Source of the DNA: CAVQCX01 sp963711095
GTDB taxonomy: Bacteria; Pseudomonadota; Gammaproteobacteria; Chromatiales; Chromatiaceae
Length of the DNA stretch: 64,000 bases
Direction of reading: 5' to 3'
Assembly (NCBI GenBank): GCA_963711095.1
Contig: CAVQCX010000030.1
Location: 310,001 to 374,000, forward strand
The translations under genes were made by a program, and so were the position numbers. Below the pieces are notes generated by a model. It was not told the origin of the DNA and ran no database searches. It was given only the letters and a program-made list of their open reading frames with translations. Of this stretch, positions 27,857 through 38,707 are shown in pieces (within the stretch, counting starts at the first letter, position 1; each line of letters starts with the position of its first letter).

Positions 27857-28963
27857 TCAGGTCCGGTTGCCGGCCGATTCGATGACGCCGCCGCCCAGAC
27901 AGTCGTCACCCTGATAGAAGACCACCGACTGGCCCGGGGTGATCGCACGCTGGGGCCGGGCGAATTCGACCCGGCAGCACGCCTGGGCCAGCAGTTGCAC
28001 CTTGCAGCGCTCGAGCGGCTGGCGGTGGCGGATGCGGGCGGTGCACTCCAGACTGTCCATGCTCGGGGGCGTGCCCGCGACCCAGTGCAGCCGCGATGCA
28101 CTGAGGACCGTCGAGAGCAGCCAGGGATGATCGTGATCCTGGGCGACGATCAGGCGATTGTGCTCCAGGTCCTTGGCGATCACGAACCAGGGGGCCTCCT
28201 CGCCACCTGCCATGCCGCCGAGCCCGAGGCCTCGACGCTGGCCCAGGGTGTAATACATCAGCCCCTGGTGCTCGCCGACCAGCTGGCCGGCGGCGGTGAC
28301 GACCGGCCCCGGCCGGGCGGGCAGAAAGCGCCTCAGGAAATCGCGAAAGCGCCGCTCGCCGATGAAGCAGATGCCGGTGCTGTCCTTCTTGTCGTGGTTG
28401 GGCAGTCCGGCTGCCTGGGCGCGGGCGCGCACCTGGGGCTTGGTCAGCTCGCCCAGCGGAAAGTGGCTGCGCGCGAGCTGTCCCTGATCGAGCTGATGGA
28501 GGAAATAGGACTGGTCCTTGTCCTCGTCGCAGGCGCGCCGCAGGTGCCAGCCGCCGGACTCGCCGCTGATCCGGGCGTAATGGCCGGTGGCGATTCCTGC
28601 GGCCCCGCTTGCCAGGGCGTGATCGAGGAACGCCCGGAACTTGATCTCCCGGTTGCAGAGCACGTCCGGATTGGGGGTGCGCCCGGCCCGGTATTCCGCC
28701 AGGAAGTGGCTGAATACCCGATCCCAATATTCGGCGCTGAAGTTCACCGTCTCCAGGGGGATGCCCAGGCATCCGGCAACCGCGCGGGCGTCGGCGAGGT
28801 CCTCGGCGGCCGAGCAGTAGGCCTGGGTGTCGTCCTCCTCCCAGTTCTTCATGAACAGGCCGCGCAGCTGCCAGCCGTGCTCCAGCAGCAACAGCGCCGC
28901 AACCGCAGAATCCACGCCACCGGAGATTCCGACCACGAGCGGTGCGCTCGACGGGGCGCTCAC
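27857..28963 (-). CDS. mnmA: tRNA-specific 2-thiouridylase
   Basis: A 368-residue enzyme that thiolates U34 of tRNA-Lys, -Glu and -Gln, with sulfur delivered by the Tus relay. The start is set at GTG 28963, immediately before SAPLVVGISGGVDSAVAALL (the ATP-binding P-loop SGGVDS). The catalytic cysteines are in NPDVLCNREIKF and GICFIGERRF. The long open frame upstream overlaps the Nudix gene and is not conserved. The gene follows a Nudix hydrolase and precedes hflD. Confidence 0.94.
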   Translation of the reverse strand: MSAPSSAPLVVGISGGVDSAVAALLLLEHGWQLRGLFMKNWEEDDTQAYCSAAEDLADARAVAGCLGIPLETVNFSAEYWDRVFSHFLAEYRAGRTPNPDVLCNREIKFRAFLDHALASGAAGIATGHYARISGESGGWHLRRACDEDKDQSYFLHQLDQGQLARSHFPLGELTKPQVRARAQAAGLPNHDKKDSTGICFIGERRFRDFLRRFLPARPGPVVTAAGQLVGEHQGLMYYTLGQRRGLGLGGMAGGEEAPWFVIAKDLEHNRLIVAQDHDHPWLLSTVLSASRLHWVAGTPPSMDSLECTARIRHRQPLERCKVQLLAQACCRVEFARPQRAITPGQSVVFYQGDDCLGGGVIESAGNRT

Positions 28964-29019
28964 GGCCGCACCGCAGGCCGCCGGCTTGGGGCCGGGCTTG
29001 GGGCCGGGCCGCGCAAGGC

Positions 29020-29466
29020 TCAGTCCACCTCGACCAGGAGCCCCAGGGGGTAGCTCAGCCCCGCGAGGTGGTCTTCCAGGGCCCGCAGCACCAGAGGGCT
29101 GCGCAGTCTGGGCGCGGCCGCCCGGATCTCCGCGGAACTCAGCCAGCAGGTGCGCAGGATGTCCGCATCGAGCGGGCGTTCGGAACGATGATCCGTGACC
29201 GTGCCGGAAAAGCAAAACCGCAGGTAGGTGTCGCCGGCGGGGGGGACGCGCCACCGATAGACGCCCACCAGCGCCTGGGGCGAGAACTGCCAGGCGGTCT
29301 CCTCCAGCACTTCGCGGATCACGGCCTGCTCGATGGACTCCGCCTCCTCCAGATGGCCCGCCGGCTGATTCAGGACCAGGCGCCCGGCGACGCGCTCCTC
29401 CACCAGCAGGAATCGACCCTCGCGCTCGATGACTGCGGCAACAGTGGTCCTGGGGCGCCAGTGCAT
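29020..29466 (-). CDS. nudJ: Nudix hydrolase (NudJ-like)
   Basis: A 148-residue hydrolase starting at ATG 29466 (MHWRPRTTVAAVIE). An upstream in-frame ATG is possible. The Nudix box reads GHLEEAESIEQAVIREVLEE, followed by TAW. NudJ in E. coli hydrolyses thiamine pyrophosphate precursors and nucleoside di/triphosphates and lies next to mnmA, as here. The icd gene is divergent. Confidence 0.88.
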   Translation of the reverse strand: MHWRPRTTVAAVIEREGRFLLVEERVAGRLVLNQPAGHLEEAESIEQAVIREVLEETAWQFSPQALVGVYRWRVPPAGDTYLRFCFSGTVTDHRSERPLDADILRTCWLSSAEIRAAAPRLRSPLVLRALEDHLAGLSYPLGLLVEVD

Positions 29467-29600
29467 GCGCGGCATTCTACCTGAGGCCCTGGCGGGAGCC
29501 GATTGCACGAGCCATCGCGCAGAGCGGCCCCGGTTACCTCGATCAGGGGGGCGGATGATAGACTGCGCCCATTTTGCAGCATTCGAAGCGGGGGGGAAAC

Positions 29601-30857
<1,257 letters not shown>

Positions 30858-30917
30858 CCCTGGCGGACTGCGCCCGCCGCGCGCCCGCGCGCTGGGCGTC
30901 CCCGGGGAGGCTCGCCG

Positions 30918-31127
30918 CTACTCGGGGACGGCGTGAAGGTTCATTGCGTGCAGCCCTTTGGGGCCTTCGCTGATCTCAAACTCCACCTTCTGGCCCTCTT
31001 TGAGGGTCTTGTAGCCATCCATCATGATCGCGGAGAAATGGACGAAGACGTCATTCTGCCCCTCGTCGGGCGTTACGAATCCGTAGCCCTTAGCGTTGTT
31101 GAACCATTTGACTACACCGGTGGCCAT
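30918..31127 (-). CDS. cspD: cold-shock domain protein CspD
   Basis: A 69-residue single-strand nucleic-acid-binding protein with RNP1 (KGYGFV) and RNP2 (VFVHFSAI). ATG 31127 is chosen because MATGVVKWFN is the usual start. The adjacent divergent clpS-clpA supports CspD, which inhibits replication in stationary phase in E. coli. Confidence 0.93.
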   Translation of the reverse strand: MATGVVKWFNNAKGYGFVTPDEGQNDVFVHFSAIMMDGYKTLKEGQKVEFEISEGPKGLHAMNLHAVPE

Positions 31128-31482
31128 CTCTGTGCTCCTCCACACTCGCTGGGTACCGCGAGGTCTTGCTTGTTGTTATGGGTGCATCCGGAGCGGACCC
31201 GCGGTGGCACGGGCTGCAGCCGGAGAAAAACCCCGCGTCCAGCTTAGTATAGCGTCCTGGTGTCGTCGGTCAATTTTTACCCAAGCGTGCCGCTGCGGTA
31301 TAGTTTTGTTCAACCAGGTCCTGCCAGACGTATCGGCGGGGGTCCATTGCCGGTTTGATAATCTCATGATAAAACAGAATGTTGCGCGGCAAATGTGAAG
31401 TATTTGTGAATCTCCGGCGGATCGCGAAACTGTACTGGCGGCTGCGGGCGGGCGGAGGCGATCTCGGCTAGAATCGACAGCG
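31128..31482. promoter_or_regulatory. divergent cspD/clpS regulatory region
   Basis: This 355-base gap between divergent cspD and clpS holds no gene. The part nearer clpS is locally AT-rich (31360-31410, with ATGATAAAAC and GTGAAGTATTTGTGAATC), a likely promoter zone. No defined operator is recognised. Confidence 0.45.
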
Positions 31483-31800
31483 ATGAGAGCTCCGAATGAC
31501 CATGACGACCACGGCTTGGCCGTCCAGGAGAGCCGGCCCAAGCTCAAACGGCCGCCGCTTTATAAGGTGTTGCTGTTGAACGACGACTACACCCCCATGG
31601 AATTCGTCGTCCAGGTTCTGGAGACCTTCTTCCAGATGGGCCGGGAGAAGGCGACCCAGGTCATGCTGCACGTCCATACCCGGGGCATGGGGGTATGCGG
31701 CGTCTACACCAGGGATATCGCCGAGACCAAGGTCGTGCAGGTCAACGAGTATTCGCGCAATCACCATCATCCGCTGCTCTGCACCATGGAGGAAGCCTGA
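31483..31800 (+). CDS. clpS: ATP-dependent Clp protease adaptor ClpS
   Basis: A 105-residue adaptor that delivers N-degron substrates to ClpAP. Conserved features are PPLYKVLLLNDDYTPMEFV (the residue pocket starting LLNDD) and HVHTRGMGVCGVYTRDIAE. The unstructured N-terminal extension is present. It sits 113 bases before clpA on the same strand. Confidence 0.96.
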   Translation: MRAPNDHDDHGLAVQESRPKLKRPPLYKVLLLNDDYTPMEFVVQVLETFFQMGREKATQVMLHVHTRGMGVCGVYTRDIAETKVVQVNEYSRNHHHPLLCTMEEA

Positions 31801-31913
31801 GCGAGGCGGGGAGCTTCGCCGGATGGGCGGAGGTCCATACTAGGAACTGAGCGGGGGGCGACCCCCACGGTAACATGAGCCGGGCGTGAGCCTCCTTCAA
31901 GCGAGTGGCAGCC

Positions 31914-34184
31914 ATGTTGAGCAAAGAGCTCGAATTCACCCTGAACCAGGCCTTCAAGGAAGCGAAGCTCAAGAAGCACGAGTTTATGACCGTGGAGCAC
32001 CTGCTGCTCGGTCTGCTCGACAACCCGGCGGCGCTCGAGGTGCTGCGGGCTTGCGGCGCGGACATCGAAAAGCTGCGCAAGGACATCGACGACTTCATCG
32101 AGGCGACTACCCCCGTCATCCCTCGGGAGGATACCCGTGAGACCCAGCCTACCCTGGGATTCCAGCGGGTCCTGCAGCGAGCGGTGTTCCACGTGCAGTC
32201 CGCCGGCAAGAAGGAAGTGACGGGCGTCAACGTGCTGGTGGCGATCTTCAGCGAGCGCGAGTCCCAGGCCGTGTATTTCCTGGATCAGCAGGGCATCACC
32301 CGCCTGGACGTCGTCAACTACATCTCCCACGGCATCTCGAAGGTGCACGGGGAACCGGAGCAGTCCGAGAATGCCGCTCCGCCCGATGATGAGGACGCTC
32401 AGGACAGCACCGTCAGGAGCCCGCTGGACAGCTATGCGACCAACCTCAACGAGCTGGCCCGCAAGGGCAAGATCGACCCGTTGATCGGGCGTCGCCTGGA
32501 GGTGGAGCGCACCATTCAAATCCTGTGTCGGCGGCGCAAGAACAACCCGCTTTTCGTGGGTGAGGCCGGTGTCGGCAAGACCGCCATCGCCGAGGGCCTG
32601 GCCAAGAAGATCGTCGAGCATGAGGTCCCGGAGGTGCTCGGCGGCGCGACCATCTATGCCCTGGATCTGGGCTCGCTGGTCGCCGGCACCAAGTATCGCG
32701 GCGACTTCGAGAAGCGGCTCAAGGCGGTGCTCGCCCAGCTCAAGAAGCAGCGGGGCGCGATCCTGTTCATCGATGAGATCCATACGATCATCGGGGCGGG
32801 CGCGGCCTCCGGCGGGGTGATGGACGCATCCAACCTGATCAAGCCGGTGCTTGCCTCGGGCGATCTGCGCTGCATCGGCTCGACCACCTACCAGGAATAC
32901 CGGGGCATCTTCGAGAAAGACCGGGCGCTGGCCCGGCGCTTTCAGAAGATCGACATCATCGAGCCGACGGTCGGGGAGACAGTGGAGATCCTCAAGGGGC
33001 TGAAGGCCCGCTTCGAGGAGCATCACCGGGTGCGCTACTCGGTCAAGGCGCTGCAGGCCGCCGCCGAGCTGTCGAGCAAGTACATCAACGATCGCCATCT
33101 GCCGGACAAGGCGATCGACGTGATCGATGAGGCCGGCGCCTTTGTCCAACTGCAGCCGGTGTCGCGCCGTCGCAAGACCGTGGGCGTGGTCGACATCGAG
33201 AATATCGTCGCCAAGATCGCCCGGATCCCGCCGAAGAGCGTCAGCGCATCGGATACCGAGACCCTGAAGCACCTGGTCAGGGACCTGCAGATGGTCGTCT
33301 ACGGCCAGGACAAGGCCATCGAGAGCCTGGCCTCGGCGATCCGGATGAACCGCTCCGGGCTGGGCACGGAGCAGCAGCCGGTGGGCAGCTTCCTATTCGC
33401 CGGTCCCACGGGGGTCGGCAAGACCGAGGTGACGCGGCAGCTGGCCCGCATCCTGGGGGTGGAGCTGATCCGCTTCGACATGTCCGAGTATATGGAGCGC
33501 CATACGGTATCGCGATTGATCGGCGCACCGCCCGGCTATGTCGGATTCGATCAGGGGGGCCTGCTCACCGAGGAGATCAACAAGCATCCCCATTCGGTGC
33601 TGCTTCTGGACGAGATCGAGAAGGCCCATCCGGATGTGTTCAACCTGCTGCTGCAGGTGATGGATCACGGAACGCTGACCGACAACAACGGGCGCAAGGC
33701 CGACTTTCGCAATGTGATCCTGGTCATGACCACCAACGCGGGCGCCGAGGCCATGAGCCGCGCTTCGATCGGCTTCACCACCCAGGATCATTCCAGCGAC
33801 GCCATGGCGGTGATCCGCAAGACCTTCACGCCCGAGTTTCGCAATCGTCTGGATGCCATCATCCAGTTCGAGTCACTGACCGGCGCGGTGGTGGCGAGCG
33901 TGGTGGACAAATTCCTGTTCGAGCTGGAGGGGCAGCTCCAGGACAAGGGTGTGGCGCTGGTGGTCAGCGTAGACGCCAAGGCCTGGCTGGCCGAGCGCGG
34001 CTATGATCCCCAGATGGGTGCACGACCCATGGCCAGGGTCATTCAGGAGCACATCAAGAAGCCGCTCGCCGAGGAGCTCTTGTTCGGCCGCCTGGCCGAG
34101 GGGGGACTGGTGCGCATCGACGTGGAGGACGATGCCCTCAGCTTCGAGTTCGAGGTCGAGCGCCAGGAGGAGCGCCTGCACTAG
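31914..34184 (+). CDS. clpA: ATP-dependent Clp protease ATP-binding subunit ClpA
   Basis: A 756-residue AAA+ unfoldase. ATG 31914 (MLSKELEFTLNQAF) is the usual start. A GTG nine bases earlier is also in frame. It has the N-domain (1-145), a first AAA module with Walker A GEAGVGKT (about 215) and Walker B ILFIDEIH, and a second with GPTGVGKT (about 498) and VLLLDEIEKAHPDV. It also carries the arginine finger region and C-terminal D2 small domain. The clpP-binding IGL-type loop is expected between them. With ClpS it feeds ClpP. Confidence 0.97.
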   Translation: MLSKELEFTLNQAFKEAKLKKHEFMTVEHLLLGLLDNPAALEVLRACGADIEKLRKDIDDFIEATTPVIPREDTRETQPTLGFQRVLQRAVFHVQSAGKKEVTGVNVLVAIFSERESQAVYFLDQQGITRLDVVNYISHGISKVHGEPEQSENAAPPDDEDAQDSTVRSPLDSYATNLNELARKGKIDPLIGRRLEVERTIQILCRRRKNNPLFVGEAGVGKTAIAEGLAKKIVEHEVPEVLGGATIYALDLGSLVAGTKYRGDFEKRLKAVLAQLKKQRGAILFIDEIHTIIGAGAASGGVMDASNLIKPVLASGDLRCIGSTTYQEYRGIFEKDRALARRFQKIDIIEPTVGETVEILKGLKARFEEHHRVRYSVKALQAAAELSSKYINDRHLPDKAIDVIDEAGAFVQLQPVSRRRKTVGVVDIENIVAKIARIPPKSVSASDTETLKHLVRDLQMVVYGQDKAIESLASAIRMNRSGLGTEQQPVGSFLFAGPTGVGKTEVTRQLARILGVELIRFDMSEYMERHTVSRLIGAPPGYVGFDQGGLLTEEINKHPHSVLLLDEIEKAHPDVFNLLLQVMDHGTLTDNNGRKADFRNVILVMTTNAGAEAMSRASIGFTTQDHSSDAMAVIRKTFTPEFRNRLDAIIQFESLTGAVVASVVDKFLFELEGQLQDKGVALVVSVDAKAWLAERGYDPQMGARPMARVIQEHIKKPLAEELLFGRLAEGGLVRIDVEDDALSFEFEVERQEERLH

Positions 34185-34197
34185 GCGGGCGCTGAGA

Positions 34198-34416
34198 TCA
34201 GCGCGCGCGGTAGGTGATGCGTCCCTTGGACAGATCGTAGGGCGTGAGCTGCACGGTGACCTTGTCGCCGGTCAGGATGCGGATGTAGTGCTTGCGCATC
34301 TTGCCCGAAATATGGGCCGTTACGACGTGTCCGTTCTCAAGCTCCACGCGGAACATCGTATTGGGCAGGGTCTCCACCACCGTGCCCTCCATCTCTATGA
34401 AATCTTCTCTGGCCAT
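34198..34416 (-). CDS. infA: translation initiation factor IF-1
   Basis: A 72-residue OB-fold protein, complete and standard in length (MAREDFIEMEG ... GDKVTVQLTPYDLSKGRITY). It occupies the ribosomal A site during initiation. It is convergent with clpA across 13 bases, the same neighbour relation as in E. coli. Confidence 0.97.
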   Translation of the reverse strand: MAREDFIEMEGTVVETLPNTMFRVELENGHVVTAHISGKMRKHYIRILTGDKVTVQLTPYDLSKGRITYRAR

Positions 34417-34504
34417 AACCTGCTTCGATCGGCCTGCGCCGGGGTCCGGTGGGAAAATCTATGGCGCGCGAGTATAGCACAGGGCTTCGAGGCCGCAGCC
34501 ATTA

Positions 34505-34745
34505 AACCTAGAAACGGCAGTTGACCGCTCCGAGTAGCAATCAAGTGATGGGTTGGGCCAAGGTGATGGACAAACTCGATACTCACCCATTGGGTGATGG
34601 CCGCTACGACCACCAGGGCACGCACCGCGCGGCGCCTGGCTGCGTTATAACTCGTTGGCATAGATCGACTATTCCGCCTCGTTATGACTTGCCAGACAGC
34701 ACGCGGCACGCACCCTGGCGGCCGTTCAACTGGCGCTTCCAGGTT
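34505..34745. mobile_element. 240-bp miniature inverted-repeat element, copy A
   Basis: The element begins AACCTAGAAACGGCAGTTGA and ends with an approximate reverse complement (TTCAACTGGCGCTTCCAGGT then T). It shares its whole length with 54957-55197, including TGGCTGCGTTATAACTCGTT and CCACCAGGGCACGCACCGCG. It has no real coding frame. It fills the infA-bpt gap. Confidence 0.8.
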
Positions 34746-34786
34746 AAAACACGCTCGGGGCTCCGCCGCCGACGGGGTCGGCCCCA

Positions 34787-35560
34787 CTACGGCTCGATGC
34801 CGCGATCGGTGAGCCCCGTGATCTCGGTGGGCGGATGTGCGCCCAAGCGCCGCCAGTGCTGCTGGCTGAGGATCTCGAGGGGGCGATAATCGCTCTTGTA
34901 AGCCATTTTGCGGCAGCCGGGGACCCAGAAGCCCAGATAGACCCATTGCTTGCCCCGGGCGAGCGCCTCGTGGATCTGCCACAGGATGCAGAGCACTCCG
35001 GGGCTCAGGGCCTCGGTCCGGGGATCGAAGAAGGTATAGACTGAGGACAGCGCCGCGCCGGTGAGATCCGCCACTGCCACGGCCACCAGTCGCTCGGCCT
35101 CCCTGAGCTCAAAAAAGCGCGTCTCGCTCCATGAGGCGGTGAGAAAACCGAGGTAATCCTGGGCATCGCCGCTCTCCATCGCCCCCCCGGCGTGGCGGGC
35201 GGACTGATAGCGCCGGTAAAGGGCGTAGTGTTCCGGATCGAACACGCCCGGACGCTCGATCCAGCGCAGGCGCCGGACGGCATTGCGCCAGGCACGGCGC
35301 TGGCTGCGTCTGGGCCGGAAATCCAGCACCGGTATTCGGGCGGGAATGCAGAGACGGCAGGTCGGGCAGGCGGGCCGGTACACGTGCTCGCCGCTGCGGC
35401 GGAATCCGAGCGCCAGCAGCTGTTGATAGCGGTGTGGACTCATCGGCATCGCCGGATCGACGAACAGGTTCGATGATCGTCGGTCAGGCAGATAGGGGCA
35501 GGGGTGCAGACCGGTCCGGTACAGGCGAAGGGGTTGGTCCGCGCGAGGCTGCCCGGTCAT
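34787..35560 (-). CDS. bpt: aspartate/glutamate leucyltransferase
   Basis: A 257-residue bacterial arginyl/leucyl-tRNA protein transferase that adds leucine to N-terminal Asp or Glu, creating ClpS-recognised N-degrons. The N-terminal CPYLPDRRSSNLFVDP and the cysteines in YRPACPTCRLCIPARIPV are family hallmarks. The GNAT-like C-terminal half ends in YLGFWVPGCRKMAYKSDYRP. It lies nine bases after aat, together with clpS and clpA nearby. Confidence 0.94.
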   Translation of the reverse strand: MTGQPRADQPLRLYRTGLHPCPYLPDRRSSNLFVDPAMPMSPHRYQQLLALGFRRSGEHVYRPACPTCRLCIPARIPVLDFRPRRSQRRAWRNAVRRLRWIERPGVFDPEHYALYRRYQSARHAGGAMESGDAQDYLGFLTASWSETRFFELREAERLVAVAVADLTGAALSSVYTFFDPRTEALSPGVLCILWQIHEALARGKQWVYLGFWVPGCRKMAYKSDYRPLEILSQQHWRRLGAHPPTEITGLTDRGIEP

Positions 35561-35569
35561 CTGCCGCGC

Positions 35570-36310
35570 TCAGCCCGGCCTGGATGCGAGCAACGGCGGG
35601 AGCCGCGGGGGCAGCGGCTCGCGCCCGTCCCAGGTGCCCAGCGGGGTCGGCTGCGTCGCCCAGCGGTCCAGCAGGTGGTTGAAACGGGTGCGTGGGATCG
35701 TTTCGGCCCCCAGGCTGAGGAGATGGGCCGAGCTGACCTGGCAGTCGATCAGGCGGAAGCCGGTCTGCAGTAAACGGTCGACCAGATGGACCAGGGCGAC
35801 CTTGGAGGCATCCCGGCCGCGACTGAACATGGACTCGCCGAAGAACACGCGGCCCAGGGCGACGCCGTAAAGGCCGCCGATCAGCTCGCCCTCACGCCAG
35901 ATCTCCACCGAGTGGGCATGACCGGCGGCGGCCAGGCGCTCGTATGCGTGGAGCATATCCGGGGTGATCCAGGTGCCGTCGGCGCCCTGGCGCGGGGCCC
36001 CGCAGGCCCTGATGACCGCCGGGAAGGCGGTATCGGCCGTCGCCTGAAATCTCCCGTTGCGCAGGCTCTTGCGCAGGCTGCGGGTGATGTGCAGGCGCTC
36101 GGGAAAGAGCACGGCGCGTGGGTGCGGCGACCACCACAGGAGTGGCTGCCCGGGTCCGTACCAGGGAAATATTCCCAAGCGGTAGGCATTGAGCAGGCGC
36201 GCCACGCTCAGGTCCCCGCCCAAGGCGAGCAGCCCGTTCGGCTCGCGCTCGGCCAGGGCCGGGTCGGGAAAGGGTGCGTCCGCCGCGGTGGAGTCCAGCA
36301 GGAAGAGCAT
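35570..36310 (-). CDS. aat: leucyl/phenylalanyl-tRNA-protein transferase
   Basis: A 246-residue Aat enzyme that adds Leu or Phe to N-terminal Lys or Arg. Typical motifs are GLLALGGDLSVARLLNAYR, GIFPWYGPGQPLLWWSPHPR, HSVEIWREGELIGGLYG and FFGESMFSRGRDASKVAL. It is translated just after the COG3146 gene (two-base gap) and before bpt. Confidence 0.95.
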   Translation of the reverse strand: MLFLLDSTAADAPFPDPALAEREPNGLLALGGDLSVARLLNAYRLGIFPWYGPGQPLLWWSPHPRAVLFPERLHITRSLRKSLRNGRFQATADTAFPAVIRACGAPRQGADGTWITPDMLHAYERLAAAGHAHSVEIWREGELIGGLYGVALGRVFFGESMFSRGRDASKVALVHLVDRLLQTGFRLIDCQVSSAHLLSLGAETIPRTRFNHLLDRWATQPTPLGTWDGREPLPPRLPPLLASRPG

Positions 36311-36312
36311 GC

Positions 36313-37476
36313 TCAGTCCACGGCCGCTTGGCCGCTCAGGCGGTACGGGCTGTGGGCCCGCAGCTCCTCGACGTGCTCCTCAATGGCCCTTGACTCGGCC
36401 TCGATGAATCGCCCGATACCGGCGCGGAAGCCCGCATCGGCGATCCAGTGGCTCGACCAGGTGTAGGTCGGCACGAACCCGCGCCAGACCTTGTGCTCGC
36501 CCTGGGCCCCGGGCTCAAAGCGGGCCATGCCCTGGCGGATGCAATACTCGATGCCCTGGTAGTAGCAGGTCTCGAAATGCAGGCTGTCGTAGCTCTCGCG
36601 GCAGCCCCAGTGTCGGCCGTAGAGGGTGTCGGGGCCGATCAGGCAGAATGCGCTGGCAACCGTGCGCCCCCCCTCACGGGCCAGGATCAGCAGCACCTGG
36701 GCGCCCATGGTCGAGGCGATCTCCTCGAAGAAGCCCTGGGACAGGGTCGGCATGCCGCCAAGGCGCCGGAAGGTCGAGACATAGAGCTCATGAAAATCGT
36801 GCCAGTCAGCCTGGGCCGCTTCGGCCCCCTGGACCAGACGCAGCTCCAGCCCGGCCTCGCGCACTTTGCGGCGCTCCCGCCGGAGCTTCTTGCGCCGCTC
36901 CGATCTCAGGGTCGCCAGAAAGTCCTCGAAATCCCCATAGCCGGCGTTGTGCCAGTGATACTGGCAGCCGACACGGCGTAGCAGACCGCTGGCCTCCATC
37001 CGACGCGTCTGCTCCTCGGGGGTGAACAACCAGTGCAGGGAGGAGGCCCCGCTGCGCCGGGTCAGCTCCATGGCCCCTCGGATCAGCGCCGTCTCCACGG
37101 CCGGCGGATCGACGGCGTCGCCGACCAGCAGCCGGGGTCCGGTCACCGGGCTGTAGGGCACCGCGCCGACCAGCTTGGGATAGTAGGCCAGGCCCGCCCG
37201 GCGATAGGCCTCCGCCCAGGACCAGTCGAACACCAGCTCGCCGTAGGAGTTCCACTTCAGGTAGAGCGGCGTGGCCCCGATCAGGGTGCCGGCCCGGTCG
37301 CGCACCAGCAGGTGCTGCGGAAGCCAGCCGTAGCGCTCCCCGACACAGCCGTGGCGCTCCAGGGCGACCAGAAACTCATGGCGCAGGAAGGGGTTGCCGG
37401 TTGCGTTGAGGTGATTCCATGCCGCCGCAGGGACGGCCTCCAAGGACGGGGCGACCTCCAGGCTCAAATTAGACAT
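36313..37476 (-). CDS. COG3146/DUF482 GNAT-like protein
   Basis: A 387-residue protein of the COG3146 (DUF482) family, distantly related to FemAB and GNAT enzymes. The start is taken at ATG 37476 (MSNLSLEVAPSLEAV). Two in-frame ATGs lie slightly upstream. Recognisable segments are NPFLRHEFLVALERHG, YLKWNSYGELVFDWSWA, YPKLVGAVPYSPVTG and HFETCYYQGIEYCI. Family members are often called peptidogalycan biosynthesis proteins, but the reaction is not established. Its coupling to aat is common in Proteobacteria. Confidence 0.88.
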   Translation of the reverse strand: MSNLSLEVAPSLEAVPAAAWNHLNATGNPFLRHEFLVALERHGCVGERYGWLPQHLLVRDRAGTLIGATPLYLKWNSYGELVFDWSWAEAYRRAGLAYYPKLVGAVPYSPVTGPRLLVGDAVDPPAVETALIRGAMELTRRSGASSLHWLFTPEEQTRRMEASGLLRRVGCQYHWHNAGYGDFEDFLATLRSERRKKLRRERRKVREAGLELRLVQGAEAAQADWHDFHELYVSTFRRLGGMPTLSQGFFEEIASTMGAQVLLILAREGGRTVASAFCLIGPDTLYGRHWGCRESYDSLHFETCYYQGIEYCIRQGMARFEPGAQGEHKVWRGFVPTYTWSSHWIADAGFRAGIGRFIEAESRAIEEHVEELRAHSPYRLSGQAAVD

Positions 37477-37554
37477 CGGCATGCCGTGAGGCCCGGCCAA
37501 AGGCCCGGTCCCAGACGCCCGCCCGGCTCGCGGCCCAGGGCGGAGGCCGCGGGA

Positions 37555-38520
37555 TTACTTCTGCTTCGACTCCAATGCATCCAGGTATTTCTCCGCATCC
37601 AGCGCGGCCATGCAGCCCGAGCCCGCCGAGGTCACCGCCTGCCGGTACACATGGTCGGTCACATCGCCGGCGGCGAACACCCCCGCCACCGAGGTGGCAG
37701 TGGCGTTGCCCTCGCTACCGCTGCGCACCTTGATCCAGCCATTGGCCATCTCCAGCTGGCCCTCGAACAGGTCGGTATTGGGGCGATGGCCGATGGCGAT
37801 GAAGACCCCGTGCACCGGGATGTCCTTGGTGGAGTCGTCCTTGACGCTACGGATACGGATGCCGGTGACGCCGCTCTTGTCACCCAGCACCTCGTCGAGC
37901 ACCTGGCTCCACTGGATGCGTACGTTGCCGTTGCGCGCCTTCTCGAAGAGCTGATCCTGCAGGATCTTCTCGCCGCGCAGGGCGTCACGCCGGTGCACCA
38001 GGGTCACCTCGGTGGCGATGTTGGACAGGTACAGAGCCTCCTCCACGGCGGTATTGCCGCCGCCGATCACAGCCACCGCCTGGTCGCGGTAGAAAAAGCC
38101 GTCACAGGTCGCGCAGGCAGACACCCCGCGGCCCCTGAAGGCCTCTTCCGACGGCAGTCCGAGGTACTGGGCCGAGGCGCCGGTGGCGATGATCAGCGCG
38201 TCGCAGGTATAGGTGCCTGAGTCGCCGACAAGGGTGAAAGGGCGGCGCGAGAGGTCGGCCTTGCCGATATGGTCGAAGATGATCTCGGTGTTGAAGCGCT
38301 CGGCGTGCTTGCGCATGCGCTCCATCAGATCCGGGCCCTGGACACCCTCGTAGTCACCGGGCCAGTTGTCCACGTCCGTGGTGGTCGTGAGCTGTCCGCC
38401 CTGCTCGAGCCCGGTGATCATCACGGGGCTGAGGTTGGCACGAGCGGCATAGACTGCGGCAGTATATCCAGCCGGACCGGAGCCGAGGATCAACAGTCGG
38501 CAACGCTTGGTCTCGCTCAT
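37555..38520 (-). CDS. trxB: thioredoxin reductase
   Basis: A 321-residue FAD enzyme reducing thioredoxin with NADPH. ATG 38520 gives the normal start (MSETKRCRLLILGSGPAGY). The redox pair is C136-C139 in SACATCDGFF. The FAD site is GSGPAGYTAA, the NADPH site is GGGNTAVEEAL, and the C-terminal GVFAAGDVTD closes the FAD domain. The open frame beyond 38520 is not conserved. It is divergent from ald. Confidence 0.96.
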   Translation of the reverse strand: MSETKRCRLLILGSGPAGYTAAVYAARANLSPVMITGLEQGGQLTTTTDVDNWPGDYEGVQGPDLMERMRKHAERFNTEIIFDHIGKADLSRRPFTLVGDSGTYTCDALIIATGASAQYLGLPSEEAFRGRGVSACATCDGFFYRDQAVAVIGGGNTAVEEALYLSNIATEVTLVHRRDALRGEKILQDQLFEKARNGNVRIQWSQVLDEVLGDKSGVTGIRIRSVKDDSTKDIPVHGVFIAIGHRPNTDLFEGQLEMANGWIKVRSGSEGNATATSVAGVFAAGDVTDHVYRQAVTSAGSGCMAALDAEKYLDALESKQK

Positions 38521-38707
38521 GATTTGAACCACTCCTGAATCTGGGTCGAACGGGCTATGATGGCTCACCGGCCGCGCCGGATCCGCTCGGGCCGGCGACC
38601 CCGGGGGAGGGGCCGCTGAGGGTCCGGGACAGGGCGCCGGACGGCCTCCCGGCTGCGCGAAGGCTGAGATAGTAAAGTATGCCCCCTGGCAGGGCAAAGG
38701 AGCGAGC

